This document shows, piece by piece, positions 7,747-17,442 of a stretch of 44,649 bases of DNA. The notes under the pieces were generated by a model that saw only the letters and a program-made list of their open reading frames with translations, was not told where the DNA came from and searched no databases. The stretch covers positions 1 through 44,649 of the forward strand of contig NZ_AUDG01000035.1 in assembly GCF_000425345.1 (NCBI RefSeq). The letters run 5' to 3'. The translations under genes and the position numbers were made by a program. The stretch's first letter is position 1, and the number at the start of each line of letters is the position of its first letter. The DNA comes from Rheinheimera baltica DSM 14885 (GTDB taxonomy: Bacteria; Pseudomonadota; Gammaproteobacteria; Enterobacterales; Alteromonadaceae).

Positions 7747-10464
7747 CTATGCCTCTCCTATCATTCGCCGCAGCACATAGTGCAAAATACCGCCATGCTG
7801 GTAATACGCCAATTCATTGCCCGTATCAATACGGCAGTTCACGTCAATCTCCTGTTTTGTCTCGTCAGCATAGGTAATAACTAACTTTAGCTTTTGCCGT
7901 GGCGTCAAGCTGTTCAGTCCGCGTAGCGTAAAACTCTCTTCACCAGTTAGCTTTAGCGTTTTACGGTCGGTACCCGTTGGGAACTGCAGCGGCAATACAC
8001 CCATGCCAATTAAATTTGACCGGTGAATGCGCTCGAACGACTCAGCCAGTACCGCACGAACCCCCAGCATTAGCGTACCCTTTGCCGCCCAATCTCTTGA
8101 AGAACCTGTGCCATATTCTTTACCTGCCACCACGATTAATGGTAACTCTTGTTGCTGATAACGCATTGCAGCATCAAAAATAGGCATCGTCTCACCTGAC
8201 GGATAATGCCGTGTTACACCGCCTTCGCTACTGGGTACCATTTCATTACGAATACGCACATTAGCAAAAGTGCCCCGTACCATCACTTCATGGTTACCGC
8301 GCCGTGAACCATAAGAATTAAAGTCGGCTTGCTCCACCCCATGCTGCTGCAAATACTCACCAGCCGGGCTGTCTTGTTTAATTGAACCCGCTGGGGAAAT
8401 GTGGTCTGTGGTCACGGAATCCCCCAATAGGGCCAGCATCCGGGCATTAACCATATCGCGCACAGGCTTGGGTTTACGGGTTAAACCACGGAAAAAATCA
8501 GGCTGGCGAATGTAGGTTGAATCTGGCCAGGCGTACGTTTTCGCCTGAGACACCTCGATAGCCTGCCAACTGGCATCACCGTCAAATACCTGAGCATACT
8601 CTTGGTTAAACATACTGCTTTGCACCTTGGCCACTTCGGCTGCAACACTGCTGTTATCGGGCCAGATGTCTTTTAAATACACGTCGTTGCCGTTTTTATC
8701 CTGCCCTAGCGGTTCTGTCGTTAAGTCAGTATTTACCGTGCCCGCAAGCGCATATGCCACTACCAAAGGCGGTGAAGCTAACCAGTTCGATTTCACCAAG
8801 GGGTGAATACGGCCTTCAAAGTTACGATTGCCCGACAACACTGCTGACACATTAAGATCAGCACGGCCTATGGCTTTTTCTATTGGTTTAGCCAACGGAC
8901 CGGAATTACCAATACAGGTAGTACAACCATAACCTACCAGATAAAAGCCCAGTTGCTCCAAAGGTTGCATCAGATTTGCTTGCTCAAGATAGCGGGTAAC
9001 CACTTTAGAGCCTGGCGCCAATGAACTTTTTACCCATGGCTGACGTTTTAAGCCTTTGGCTAGGGCATTTTTTGCCAGTAAACCTGCCGCCATTAACACA
9101 CTGGGGTTAGACGTATTGGTACAAGAAGTAATGGCAGCAATCACCACGGCGTGATCATCCAGCTGAATTTTTTCGCCATTAAAGTCAAAACTACGATCTG
9201 TCGGTTTTGCTTCAGTTTGGCCACCGCCCTCATTTACCAGTTGAGCCTCTGGGGCTTTAGCCGCTTTTACTTCAAGCGCCTTAGCATCACTACAATGTTG
9301 TTTTAATTCGCTTAAGGTTACTTTGTCTTGCGGCCGTTTCGGCCCAGCGAGCGATGGCACAACCGTGCTAAGATCTAAATGCAAGGTATCGGTAAATATT
9401 GGTGTTACACCTGGTTGACGCCATAAACCTTGCGCCTGACAGTAGGCTTTAACCCTCGCAATGATGCTGTCATCACGACCGGTAAGCTTTAAATAATCCA
9501 GTGTTATCTGATCAACCGGGAAAAAGCCACAGGTAGCACCGTACTCCGGCGCCATATTGGCAATGGTGGCGCGGTCGGCCAGAGCCAGCTTATCTAACCC
9601 ATCACCAAAAAACTCAACAAACTTGCCCACAACTCCCTGTTTACGAAGCATTTGTGTCACGGTCAGCACTAAGTCGGTTGCCGTGATCCCTGCTTGCAAG
9701 GCGCCAGTAAACTCAAAACCTACCACCTCAGGAATAATCATTGATACCGGCTGGCCTAACATGGCCGCTTCAGCTTCTATACCACCCACGCCCCAGCCCA
9801 GAATACCCAGCGCATTAATCATCGTAGTGTGAGAGTCGGTACCGACTAATGTATCCGGATAAGCTAACAGGGCATCATCCTGCTGCTCACTCCAAACCGT
9901 CTGGCCCAAATACTCCAGGTTTACCTGATGGCAGATCCCGGTACCAGGCGGCACCACTTTAAAATTAGCAAAGGCTTTCGCTCCCCAGCGTAAAAAGGCG
10001 TAGCGCTCATGGTTACGTTGCATTTCTATGTCAACGTTTTCAGTAAATGCCTGCTCAGTGGCGTAATGGTCAACCATGACTGAATGGTCAATCACTAAAT
10101 CAACCGGTGACAAGGGGTTAACTTTATCCGGGTCTTCGCCTAATGCAGCTACCGCAGCGCGCATCGCTGCTAAATCTACCACTGCTGGCACACCGGTAAA
10201 ATCTTGCATCAAGACACGGGCGGGACGAAACGCGATTTCACGTTCAGAACTACCGCTTTTCTGCCAATCTACCAGTGCCTGAATATCCGCCTCAGTCACC
10301 GCATCTGAATCCAGGTTGCGTAGTAAATTTTCCAGCAGCACTTTAAGGGAAAAAGGTAACCTATTAATGTCACCAAACGTTGTTTCGGCCTTAGCCAAAC
10401 TGAAAATACGATATTGCTGCTGACCCACCAACAGCTTGTCGGCAAAAGGGTTAGGCTTAGTCAT
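7747..10464 (-). CDS. acnA: Aconitate hydratase AcnA
   Basis: 905 residues, close to AcnA/IRP1-type aconitases (about 890). The three cysteines that hold the [4Fe-4S] cluster are visible: Cys448 in ITSCTNTSNPS, and Cys514 and Cys517 in GYGCTTCIGNSG. Substrate-site motifs include LVGTDSHTTMINALG (207-220) and the C-terminal swivel domain with GKEYGTGSSRDWAAKG. It isomerises citrate to isocitrate in the TCA cycle. The order of domains is A-type (swivel domain at the C terminus), unlike AcnB. A GAGG ribosome site lies 5 nt before the ATG. It is monocistronic; tyrS ends upstream. Confidence 0.97.
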   Translation of the reverse strand: MTKPNPFADKLLVGQQQYRIFSLAKAETTFGDINRLPFSLKVLLENLLRNLDSDAVTEADIQALVDWQKSGSSEREIAFRPARVLMQDFTGVPAVVDLAAMRAAVAALGEDPDKVNPLSPVDLVIDHSVMVDHYATEQAFTENVDIEMQRNHERYAFLRWGAKAFANFKVVPPGTGICHQVNLEYLGQTVWSEQQDDALLAYPDTLVGTDSHTTMINALGILGWGVGGIEAEAAMLGQPVSMIIPEVVGFEFTGALQAGITATDLVLTVTQMLRKQGVVGKFVEFFGDGLDKLALADRATIANMAPEYGATCGFFPVDQITLDYLKLTGRDDSIIARVKAYCQAQGLWRQPGVTPIFTDTLHLDLSTVVPSLAGPKRPQDKVTLSELKQHCSDAKALEVKAAKAPEAQLVNEGGGQTEAKPTDRSFDFNGEKIQLDDHAVVIAAITSCTNTSNPSVLMAAGLLAKNALAKGLKRQPWVKSSLAPGSKVVTRYLEQANLMQPLEQLGFYLVGYGCTTCIGNSGPLAKPIEKAIGRADLNVSAVLSGNRNFEGRIHPLVKSNWLASPPLVVAYALAGTVNTDLTTEPLGQDKNGNDVYLKDIWPDNSSVAAEVAKVQSSMFNQEYAQVFDGDASWQAIEVSQAKTYAWPDSTYIRQPDFFRGLTRKPKPVRDMVNARMLALLGDSVTTDHISPAGSIKQDSPAGEYLQQHGVEQADFNSYGSRRGNHEVMVRGTFANVRIRNEMVPSSEGGVTRHYPSGETMPIFDAAMRYQQQELPLIVVAGKEYGTGSSRDWAAKGTLMLGVRAVLAESFERIHRSNLIGMGVLPLQFPTGTDRKTLKLTGEESFTLRGLNSLTPRQKLKLVITYADETKQEIDVNCRIDTGNELAYYQHGGILHYVLRRMIGEA

Positions 10465-10554
10465 ACTTACCTCGCATTAATTACTGTCTGTTAAGTGTAG
10501 TTCATCAACACAGCAGTACGAGGGTTAAACGATGAGCAGGGAACCAGAAGGGAT

Positions 10555-10580
10555 GCGCAGTAAGTTACAACTTACTGCGC
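10555..10580. terminator. Perfect inverted repeat after tyrS
   Basis: GCGCAGTAAGTT and AACTTACTGCGC are perfect 12-bp complements separated by 2 nt, just past the tyrS stop and upstream of acnA. As RNA it makes a long stem without a U-run; it may end tyrS transcripts or protect the 3' end. Confidence 0.5.
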
Positions 10581-10589
10581 TAATATTTA

Positions 10590-11792
10590 TTAAACTAAAG
10601 CAATTTTAGCAAACTTACGCTTACCAACCTGATAAATGGCTATCGATCCTTTGCTAATCTCTAGCTTAGTGTCTTCAATCTTAGTTTCGCCATTAAGCTT
10701 TACCGCACCTTGTTTAATCATACGTATGGCTTCTGAAGTACTATCCACCAAACCAGCTTCTTTTAGCATGTTTGCAATGGGCATGGTTGCGCCATCACAA
10801 CTTACGCTTACCTCTGGAATATCGTCCGGTAACGCGTTCTTACTAAAACGTTGGGTAAAATCCTGATGTGCCGCTTCAGCCGCAGCATCGTCATGAAAAC
10901 GGGCAATAATTTCTTTTGCCAGGGTAATCTTTACATCACGGGGATTAGAGCCTGCAGCGACTTGGGCTTTTAAAGCATTAATATCCTCTATTGGCTTAAA
11001 GCTCAGTAAATCATAGTAGCGCCACATTAATTCATCAGATATCGACATAATTTTGCCAAACATGTCGTTGGGTGCGTCGGTAATGCCAACATAGTTACCC
11101 AGCGACTTCGACATTTTTTGCACGCCGTCTAAGCCTTCCAGCAATGGCACCATCATCACCGTTTGTGGACGTTGGCCTTCATCCTTTTGTAGCTCCCGTC
11201 CCATCAGCAGGTTAAAGCGCTGGTCGGTGCCGCCCATTTCAACATCGGCTGCAAGCGCAACAGAGTCCCAACCCTGTACCAACGGATATAAAAACTCATG
11301 AATGGCAATAGACTGATTATTCGCATAACGCTTTTTGAAGTCATCACGCTCTAGCATACGCGCCACCGTTTGTCGGGCGGCTAATTTAATCATGCCAGCT
11401 GCACCCAGTTCGTTCATCCACTCAGAATTGAACGCCACCCGGGTTTTGGCAGGGTCAAGGATCTTAAATACCTGCTCCTTGTAGGTTTCCGCATTGGCCA
11501 GCACTTCTTCCCGGGTTAGGGGTTTGCGGGTAACGTTCTTTCCGGTAGGGTCACCTATAAGACCAGTGAAATCACCAATCAGAAAAATAACCTCATGTCC
11601 CAACTGCTGAAAAGTACGCAACTTATTAATCAGCACAGTGTGGCCCAAATGCAAATCAGGTGCTGTAGGGTCAAAGCCAGCCTTTATTTTTAGTGGCTTG
11701 CCTTCTTTAAGTTTGGCAATAAGCTCTTCTTCCAGCAGAATTTCTTCGCAACCACGTTTTAATTCTGCTAAATCCTGCTCCCAACCTGCCAT
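10590..11792 (-). CDS. tyrS: Tyrosyl-tRNA synthetase
   Basis: A class I synthetase of 400 residues: HLGH at 48-51 (HIGH motif), GGTDQRFN at 188-195 for tyrosine/adenylate binding, KMSKS at 226-230, and an S4-like RNA-binding domain in the last 65 residues. It charges tRNA-Tyr in the cytoplasm. The start was moved from the ORF start at 11825 to the ATG at 11792, which has a GGAG ribosome site (tcaGGAGactaaaATG). Its sequence ([19 protein letters not shown]) resembles the second tyrosyl-tRNA synthetase clade (TyrZ-like) rather than the E. coli form; this is from memory. Confidence 0.95.
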   Translation of the reverse strand: MAGWEQDLAELKRGCEEILLEEELIAKLKEGKPLKIKAGFDPTAPDLHLGHTVLINKLRTFQQLGHEVIFLIGDFTGLIGDPTGKNVTRKPLTREEVLANAETYKEQVFKILDPAKTRVAFNSEWMNELGAAGMIKLAARQTVARMLERDDFKKRYANNQSIAIHEFLYPLVQGWDSVALAADVEMGGTDQRFNLLMGRELQKDEGQRPQTVMMVPLLEGLDGVQKMSKSLGNYVGITDAPNDMFGKIMSISDELMWRYYDLLSFKPIEDINALKAQVAAGSNPRDVKITLAKEIIARFHDDAAAEAAHQDFTQRFSKNALPDDIPEVSVSCDGATMPIANMLKEAGLVDSTSEAIRMIKQGAVKLNGETKIEDTKLEISKGSIAIYQVGKRKFAKIALV

Positions 11793-11838
11793 TTTAGTCT
11801 CCTGATTTTTAACCCAATTGCGCAAACAAACCGCATTC

Positions 11839-11934
11839 TATAGTATGTTCAGCCTGCTGGAAACGCACAAAAGTCTGGTGTCGGGCAAAAAAACGGTATA
11901 TGCTCGGTTTTTGTGCGTTTCCTGAGCCCAGACT
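11839..11934 (+). promoter_or_regulatory. Structured leader of mepM: two overlapping inverted repeats
   Basis: Repeat A: GGAAACGCACAAAA (11859-11872) pairs perfectly with TTTTGTGCGTTTCC (11909-11922). Repeat B: AGTCTGG (11872-11878) pairs with CCAGACT (11928-11934). The arms interleave A-B-A'-B', so as RNA both could form only as a pseudoknot or as alternatives. A possible -10 (TATAGT, 11839-11844) upstream would place the whole structure in the mepM 5' leader, ending 6 nt before its ATG. Promoter assignment is weak; the repeats are certain. Confidence 0.55.
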
Positions 11935-11940
11935 AGCATT

Positions 11941-13290
11941 ATGCGTCAATTCGTAACTAAGATTCCGCCAAAACACCGCGCCTTAATCGCTGCAACTTCG
12001 GTGTTTTTATCCATTGTTTTATTATTACCGTCTGAACCGGTGTCTGCATCTAAAGGTAGCAAAAACGATAGCCTTGAAATTGGCAAGCGTTACAGCTTGG
12101 ACATGCCTGAAACTATTGATGACATCACACCAGAGCATGCTCTTGCCGAGCTGGCAGCACTGCCAGAAGAGGATTTATCACTCAATTGGTCTGTGTTGCA
12201 AGTGCAAAAGGGCGATGCTTTATCTGCTTTATTTAAAAAAGCCAATGTTAGTCAGCAGGTTATGCTTGATGTGCTGGCATTGGGAAGTAGCGTAAAAACA
12301 TTAACCCGCATTTTCCCTGGCGAGCAGCTGGAATTTGGCCTGAACAGCGATGGCGAATTACAAGAGCTGCGTTATGCGTTAAACCATTTAACCACATTAC
12401 GCGTTAGCCGCGACCCCAATGGCCAGTTTGTTGCCGAAGAGCTAAAGAAAGATGTTGAACTTCGTAGCCAGTTTGCCAATGCTGAAATTCGCAGCAACTT
12501 TTGGAGTGCGGGTATAGAAGCCGGCCTCAGTGAATCACAAATTATGAGTCTGGCCGGCATTTTTGGTTGGGATATCGACTTTGGCCTGGATATTCGTGCT
12601 GGCGATAATTTCAGTGTGCTGTATGAAACCCAATACGTAGACGGTGAATTTATCAGTAACGGCAATATTATTGCTGCGCAATTTTCTAACCAAGGCCATT
12701 TGTATCAAGCGGTTCGCCATACCGATGGCAACTATTATAAACCGGATGGTGCCAGTATGCGCCAAGCCTTCTTACGTGCGCCGGTTAGCTTTCAGTACGT
12801 TAGCTCAAACTTTAACCCTCGTCGTCTACACCCTGTGCTAAAGACTGTTCGACCTCATAACGGCGTCGATTATGTAGCACCGGTTGGCACGCCAATTATG
12901 GCGGCAGGTGAAGGCCGGGTTATTGCATCTGCATATAATAATTTAAATGGCCATTACGTGTTTATTCAGCATGCCAATAACATCGTGACAAAGTACCTGC
13001 ATTTATCAAAACGGCTGGTCAGTAAAGGCGAGAAAGTGCGCCAGGGAGAAGCTATTGGTCGTCTGGGTTCAACCGGTCGCGTAACTGGCGCTCATTTGCA
13101 CTACGAATTTTTAGTGTCTGGTGTTCACCGTAACCCCAGAACAGTAAAACTGCCTCAGGCAACGCCGTTACAAGGTAAAGATAAAGAACTGTTTACAGCA
13201 CAAGCCCAGCAAATACTGGTCCAGTTACAAACTAATGAACGGGTTTTATTAGCTAAAACCATGCCTGATAACGCGACTGCTGCACCCTAA
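11941..13290 (+). CDS. mepM: M23-family murein endopeptidase, MepM-like
   Basis: 449 residues: an N-terminal membrane anchor (about residues 12-30), an OapA/LysM-like region with WSVLQVQKGDALSALF and IFPGEQLEFGL (83-134), a middle domain, and a LytM/M23 zinc peptidase domain at about 300-402. The zinc ligands are visible as His306 and Asp310 in RPHNGVD and His387 in HLHYEF (with His385). MepM cuts DD-crosslinks in peptidoglycan in the periplasm to allow wall growth. The ATG lacks a good ribosome site and sits directly behind a structured leader, hinting at translational control. A strong terminator follows. MepM rather than another LytM protein is inferred from length and domain order. Confidence 0.87.
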   Translation: MRQFVTKIPPKHRALIAATSVFLSIVLLLPSEPVSASKGSKNDSLEIGKRYSLDMPETIDDITPEHALAELAALPEEDLSLNWSVLQVQKGDALSALFKKANVSQQVMLDVLALGSSVKTLTRIFPGEQLEFGLNSDGELQELRYALNHLTTLRVSRDPNGQFVAEELKKDVELRSQFANAEIRSNFWSAGIEAGLSESQIMSLAGIFGWDIDFGLDIRAGDNFSVLYETQYVDGEFISNGNIIAAQFSNQGHLYQAVRHTDGNYYKPDGASMRQAFLRAPVSFQYVSSNFNPRRLHPVLKTVRPHNGVDYVAPVGTPIMAAGEGRVIASAYNNLNGHYVFIQHANNIVTKYLHLSKRLVSKGEKVRQGEAIGRLGSTGRVTGAHLHYEFLVSGVHRNPRTVKLPQATPLQGKDKELFTAQAQQILVQLQTNERVLLAKTMPDNATAAP

Positions 13291-13326
13291 GCTACAAGCA
13301 TTAAAGCACCATAAATTGAGTGCGAT

Positions 13327-13359
13327 AAAAAAGCCCGCTGGAAACTGCGGGCTTTTTTA
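13327..13359. terminator. Rho-independent terminator after mepM
   Basis: AAAAAAGCCCGC-tggaaact-GCGGGCTTTTTT: a GC stem flanked by A and T runs, so it can work in both directions between mepM and oadB. Confidence 0.92.
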
Positions 13360-13383
13360 TTTGTTTAGATATAACGTGGTAAA

Positions 13384-13440
13384 ACGAGCTTAACTACCCG
13401 CTACGAGCTTAACTACCCGCTACGAGCTTAACTAACCGCT
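13384..13440. repeat. Three tandem 19-bp repeats abutting the oadB stop codon
   Basis: Unit acgagcttaactacccgct occurs at 13384-13402, 13403-13421 and 13422-13440 (the last with one change, c to a). The array ends at the base next to the oadB stop codon (13441-13443). There is no spacer between copies. Confidence 0.95.
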
Positions 13441-14571
13441 TTACCCTACTAATGCCAGTAATATACCAGCAGCCACCGCGGAGCCAATAACCCCAGCGAC
13501 ATTAGGGCCCATGGCATGCATTAACAAAAAGTTATGCGGGTTGGCTTCCAGCCCTACTTTATTCACCACGCGAGCTGCCATTGGCACTGCAGATACGCCT
13601 GCGGCGCCAATAAGTGGATTAATAGGTTGCTTAGAGAAGCGGCCCATTAACTTTGCCATCATCACCCCAGATGCAGTACCAATGGCAAAAGCGACGGCCC
13701 CCAACACCAAAATACCCAAGGTTTGCAGCGTTAAAAATTTATCCGCGCTCAACCTGGACCCCACCGCCAAACCAAGAAAGATGGTCACGATGTTAATCAG
13801 TTCATTTTGCGCCGTTTTACTTAACCGGTCTACCACGCCAGACTCACGCATCAAGTTGCCTAAGCAAAACATGCCTATCAACGGTGCCGCACTGGGTAAT
13901 AACAAAATGGTCAGTAACAACACCGCCAGTGGGAAGATGATTTTTTCTTTTTTGCTGACGACACGTAACTGCACCATCTGTATATTACGCTCAGCCTTGC
14001 TGGTTAACGCCCGCATTATAGGGGGTTGAATAATAGGCACTAATGCCATATAGGAATAAGCAGCAACAGCAATGGCACCGAGTAAATCAGGCGCCAGTTT
14101 TGACGCCAGAAATATTGCCGTAGGGCCATCAGCCCCGCCGATTATTGCAATAGCCGACGCTTCTTTCATGGTAAAGCTCAATCCGGGTACGGCATTAAGC
14201 GCAATAGCACCCAATAACGTGGCGAAAATACCAAACTGGGCTGCAGCGCCAAGTAATAACATCCTGGGGTTTGCGATAAGCGCGCCAAAGTCTGTCAGTG
14301 CACCCACGCCCATAAAAATCAGTAACGGAAACACACCGGTGCTGATACCCGCGTTATAAATCATATAAAGCAACCCACCGGGGTCACCCATACCGGCCAA
14401 CGGAATATTGGTCAAAACGGCACCAAACCCAATGGGCAATAACAGCAAAGGTTCAAAACCCCGGGCAATAGCCAGATAGAGGAGTAAGAAACCAACCAGC
14501 ATCATAACAACCTGGCCAGCGCTAAAATTGACTAAGCCGGTTGAGGCGATTAATGTCGTTACAGCATCCAT
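13441..14571 (-). CDS. oadB: Oxaloacetate decarboxylase sodium pump, beta subunit
   Basis: 376 residues and about nine membrane spans. It carries the conserved [12 protein letters not shown] motif (143-154) containing the Asp required for Na+ transport, and a C-terminal [23 protein letters not shown] region typical of OadB. The subunit decarboxylates carboxybiotin and exports Na+ across the inner membrane. It is the last gene of the oadG-oadA-oadB operon, starting 19 nt after oadA. The stop is directly followed by a short tandem repeat array, then the terminator shared with mepM. Confidence 0.95.
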   Translation of the reverse strand: MDAVTTLIASTGLVNFSAGQVVMMLVGFLLLYLAIARGFEPLLLLPIGFGAVLTNIPLAGMGDPGGLLYMIYNAGISTGVFPLLIFMGVGALTDFGALIANPRMLLLGAAAQFGIFATLLGAIALNAVPGLSFTMKEASAIAIIGGADGPTAIFLASKLAPDLLGAIAVAAYSYMALVPIIQPPIMRALTSKAERNIQMVQLRVVSKKEKIIFPLAVLLLTILLLPSAAPLIGMFCLGNLMRESGVVDRLSKTAQNELINIVTIFLGLAVGSRLSADKFLTLQTLGILVLGAVAFAIGTASGVMMAKLMGRFSKQPINPLIGAAGVSAVPMAARVVNKVGLEANPHNFLLMHAMGPNVAGVIGSAVAAGILLALVG

Positions 14572-14590
14572 GGATGTTCCTTAATTCTGT

Positions 14591-16375
14591 CTAGTCAAAG
14601 CTTATCATCACATCACCGGTGCTAACGGCATCACCGGCTGCCACGTGAATATTGACGACAGTACCATCAGCAACTGCCCGCACTTCGGTTTCCATTTTCA
14701 TGGCTTCCATAATAATGACCACATCACCACGTTTAACTTCTGCGCCTACCTTGGTCACAATCTTCCAAATATTGCCGGCCAGAGGCGCGTTCAGTGTCGC
14801 GCTGCCCGTTACCGATGCACTACCGGGAATATTTTCAGACACAACAGGTTTAACAGAACTTAGCTCGCCCGTGGGGGCAACTTCAACCTCATACACCTTG
14901 CCATCAACCCGCACGCTATAGCTTGCCGGGCCGGTTGCTACGGGCTTGTTTTTGGCTGGAGTCGACGGCTGAACGTTATCGAGCTCAACGCCTGGCGCGG
15001 GTTCAAATGCGGCAGGGTTATCTCTATTTTTAAGAAACTTCAAGCCAACCTGTGGAAACAACGCATAGGTCAGCACGTCATCAATTAACGTATCGGCCAG
15101 GCGTATATGTTCGCTTTTTGCCAGGCTGCCCAGCTCTTGCTGCAACTTTTCCAGTTCAGGTTCAAGCAAATCGGCTGGCCGGCAGGTAATGGCTTCGGCA
15201 CCGGCAAGCACACGTTTCTGTAATTCTGCATTCATTGGTGCTGGCGTCGCACCATACTCGCCTTTTAACACGCCCGCCGTTTCTTTGGTAATACTCTTGT
15301 AACGCTCACCGGTTAACACATTAAGCACGGCTTGGGTGCCAACAATTTGTGAGGTGGGTGTCACCAAGGGTAAAAAGCCTAAGTCTTCACGTACATGGGG
15401 AATTTCTTTTAATACCGCATCAAGCTTATCCAGAGCGCCCTGCTCTTTAAGCTGACTTTCCATGTTAGTTAACATACCACCTGGAACCTGAGCCAATAAG
15501 ATACGGGCATCCACGCCTTTTAATGAGCCTTCAAATTGCGCGTATTTTTTCCGTACATCACGAAAGTACGCCGCAATATCGGCTAACAACTCCAGGTTTA
15601 ACCCGGTGTCATGCTCGGTATCTTCGGTAATTGCTACCATTGTCTCCGTTGCAGTATGGCCATAAGTCATACTCATTGATGAAATAGCGGTATCCAGCAT
15701 ATCAATGCCAGCATCTATGGCTTTTTGATACGTTGCGGTGCTTAAGCCTGTGGTCGCATGGCATTGCATGGCTAATGGAATTTTAGTGGCTTCTTTGATA
15801 CGGGTAACTAACTCTTCGCACTCATAAGGTTTAAGCAAACCCGCCATATCTTTAATGCAGATAGAATGACAGCCCATATCCTCCAGCTGGCGCGCCATAT
15901 CCACCCACATATCGATGGTATGCACCGGACTGACAGTATAAGAAATCGTCCCCTGAGCATGGGCGCCCACTTTAATTGCACTTTGTACTGCGGTTTGCAA
16001 ATTACGGATATCGTTCATTGCATCAAAAATACGAAATACATCAACACCGTTTTTATGTGCCCGCTCTACGAAGGCTTCGACAACATCGTCAGCATAATGA
16101 CGGTAGCCCAATAAATTCTGACCTCGCAACAACATCTGCTGCTTGGTGTTAGGCATCGCTTTTTTTAGCTCTCGAATACGATGCCAGGGATCTTCACCCA
16201 GATAACGAATACAGGCATCAAAGGTTGCGCCCCCCCAAGACTCCATTGACCAGTAGCCCACTTTATCCAGCTTAGCTGCAATTGGCAGCATGTCTTCCAG
16301 TCGTAACCGGGTCGCCAGTAATGACTGATGTGCGTCACGCAGTACCAGTTCAGTAAGTAATAATGGTTTGCTCAT
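14591..16375 (-). CDS. oadA: Oxaloacetate decarboxylase alpha subunit (biotin-carrying)
   Basis: 594 residues. The N-terminal carboxyltransferase domain has [14 protein letters not shown] and the metal-site region around MQCHATTG. After a Pro/Ala-rich linker (about 475-495) the C-terminal biotinyl domain contains EAMKMETEV with biotin lysine Lys560, 34 residues from the end. It moves the carboxyl group of oxaloacetate to biotin, yielding pyruvate; OadB then releases CO2 and pumps Na+. The order and close spacing (12 nt after oadG) show one operon. Such enzymes link oxaloacetate/pyruvate metabolism to a sodium motive force, fitting a marine or alkaline habitat. Confidence 0.96.
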   Translation of the reverse strand: MSKPLLLTELVLRDAHQSLLATRLRLEDMLPIAAKLDKVGYWSMESWGGATFDACIRYLGEDPWHRIRELKKAMPNTKQQMLLRGQNLLGYRHYADDVVEAFVERAHKNGVDVFRIFDAMNDIRNLQTAVQSAIKVGAHAQGTISYTVSPVHTIDMWVDMARQLEDMGCHSICIKDMAGLLKPYECEELVTRIKEATKIPLAMQCHATTGLSTATYQKAIDAGIDMLDTAISSMSMTYGHTATETMVAITEDTEHDTGLNLELLADIAAYFRDVRKKYAQFEGSLKGVDARILLAQVPGGMLTNMESQLKEQGALDKLDAVLKEIPHVREDLGFLPLVTPTSQIVGTQAVLNVLTGERYKSITKETAGVLKGEYGATPAPMNAELQKRVLAGAEAITCRPADLLEPELEKLQQELGSLAKSEHIRLADTLIDDVLTYALFPQVGLKFLKNRDNPAAFEPAPGVELDNVQPSTPAKNKPVATGPASYSVRVDGKVYEVEVAPTGELSSVKPVVSENIPGSASVTGSATLNAPLAGNIWKIVTKVGAEVKRGDVVIIMEAMKMETEVRAVADGTVVNIHVAAGDAVSTGDVMISFD

Positions 16376-16387
16376 GCCTGAGTCCTC

Positions 16388-16627
16388 TTATTGTTGTTTG
16401 CGATACTGATGTATTGCACTTGAAATAGCGGCAATGACCGCTGGGCTGGGGCCATTGCTACCCGCATCAATTCTTACGGCTTTATCAGCAATTTTCACCG
16501 GGAAATATCGCTGCATTATTTTGCTGATAAGTTGCACCACAAACACCAGCAACAACAGAAAAGAAAATACCGCCACCATGCCAATAAACATCAGATTTGC
16601 AGCTTCTAATAGTAGTTGTGCGACCAT
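16388..16627 (-). CDS. oadG: Oxaloacetate decarboxylase gamma subunit
   Basis: A 79-residue protein with one membrane span (about residues 10-35, FIGMVAVFSFLLLLVFVVQLIS) and a polar C-terminal tail ending SSAIHQYRKQQ, the usual OadG layout; the tail binds OadA and a metal ion. It anchors the alpha subunit to the membrane complex. The ATG has GGGAG about 8 nt upstream. It is the first gene of the operon. Confidence 0.92.
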   Translation of the reverse strand: MVAQLLLEAANLMFIGMVAVFSFLLLLVFVVQLISKIMQRYFPVKIADKAVRIDAGSNGPSPAVIAAISSAIHQYRKQQ

Positions 16628-16760
16628 AGGCGTTATCTCCCTTCGTTAACAATACCGTGCAGTCATCGCTGCACTAAGTTCAGAATAGTTGAACACGGTC
16701 AACTCGGTATAGTTATATAAGACCGACTGAGCATTATGCTTAGTTAATAACATCAGGCTA
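16628..16760 (-). promoter_or_regulatory. oadGAB upstream region with small hairpins
   Basis: Between oadG and pqiC (269 bp gap) the oadG-proximal part holds a perfect 6-bp stem GTGCAG/CTGCAC at 16657-16674 and two short inverted pairs around gttcagaatagttgaac and gttgaacacggtcaac. An AT-rich TTATATAA stretch further upstream could be a -10 region. No convincing complete promoter or terminator could be defined, and no gene is seen in 16628-16896. Confidence 0.35.
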
Positions 16761-16896
16761 AATAATATTCAGTGATAGCTGCTATTTATACTAACAATTT
16801 GCCTAACGCCATTACACTACACGTAAAGACGCTCAAATGTCTAGCCATCCAATATAGAAAAAGACGCTTTGTTTCTTCTGGTTATAAATGCGGAAT

Positions 16897-17442
16897 TTAG
16901 ATTGCAGCATTTAACTGCTGAGAAATTTGTTGGCTAAGCAACTGCAATCCCTGACCTAAAGCAACAACTAACGCTGGGTAACCATCATCTTCTAGTGGTA
17001 CACGCAGAGAAAACGTCTCAGAACCCAGGTGAGTACTCAGCGTAAAACGTCCGCTAATTATCGCATAACCATCTGCCTGACCATGAAACTGATCTATTTG
17101 CACAGCAAGCCGCATGGTTGTCGGTTGTGCCTGTAAAACGGTGACGAATTCGGGTAACAAAGACTGTAATCTGTCACGTAACTGGCGCTGCAATTGCTGG
17201 TCCAGTGCCTCTGCCCACAAATGTTGCCGCGCCACAACAAGCTCAACGTCAGATACCTGCAATACCAAACCACGACCATTAAGATAACTGGCTACCTGCA
17301 CCGGCTCAATATAAAGCGGCTGCGTGGCCGTATTTTGACTAGCAACTAACGCCGGCATAACGGGTAGCTGATAGTACGTTATAGCTTGCTGGCTACTACA
17401 GCCGACGAACAGCAATGCACACCCCAGCAGTACTCGTCTCAT
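16897..17442 (-). CDS. pqiC: PqiC, outer-membrane lipoprotein of the Pqi lipid-transport system
   Basis: 181 residues with a lipoprotein signal (MRRVLLGCALLFVGC, lipobox LFVGC with Cys15) and an ABC-type transport auxiliary (DUF330/YmbA) domain: ITYYQLPVMPAL, then LYIEPVQVASYLNGRGLVLQ and LWAEALDQQLQRQLRDRL. PqiC sits on the inner face of the outer membrane and docks the PqiB needle. Its ATG overlaps the pqiB stop (ATGA, 17439-17442), a sign of coupled translation. It is the last gene of pqiABC. Confidence 0.9.
   Translation of the reverse strand: MRRVLLGCALLFVGCSSQQAITYYQLPVMPALVASQNTATQPLYIEPVQVASYLNGRGLVLQVSDVELVVARQHLWAEALDQQLQRQLRDRLQSLLPEFVTVLQAQPTTMRLAVQIDQFHGQADGYAIISGRFTLSTHLGSETFSLRVPLEDDGYPALVVALGQGLQLLSQQISQQLNAAI

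Noticed and set aside
11793..11940. T-box leader for tyrS
   Set aside because: T-boxes are essentially absent from gammaproteobacteria, and the repeats lie upstream of the likely tyrS start with no T-box sequence or terminator/antiterminator pair.
13384..13440. CRISPR array
   Set aside because: The three 19-bp units are directly adjacent with no spacers and no cas genes are present.
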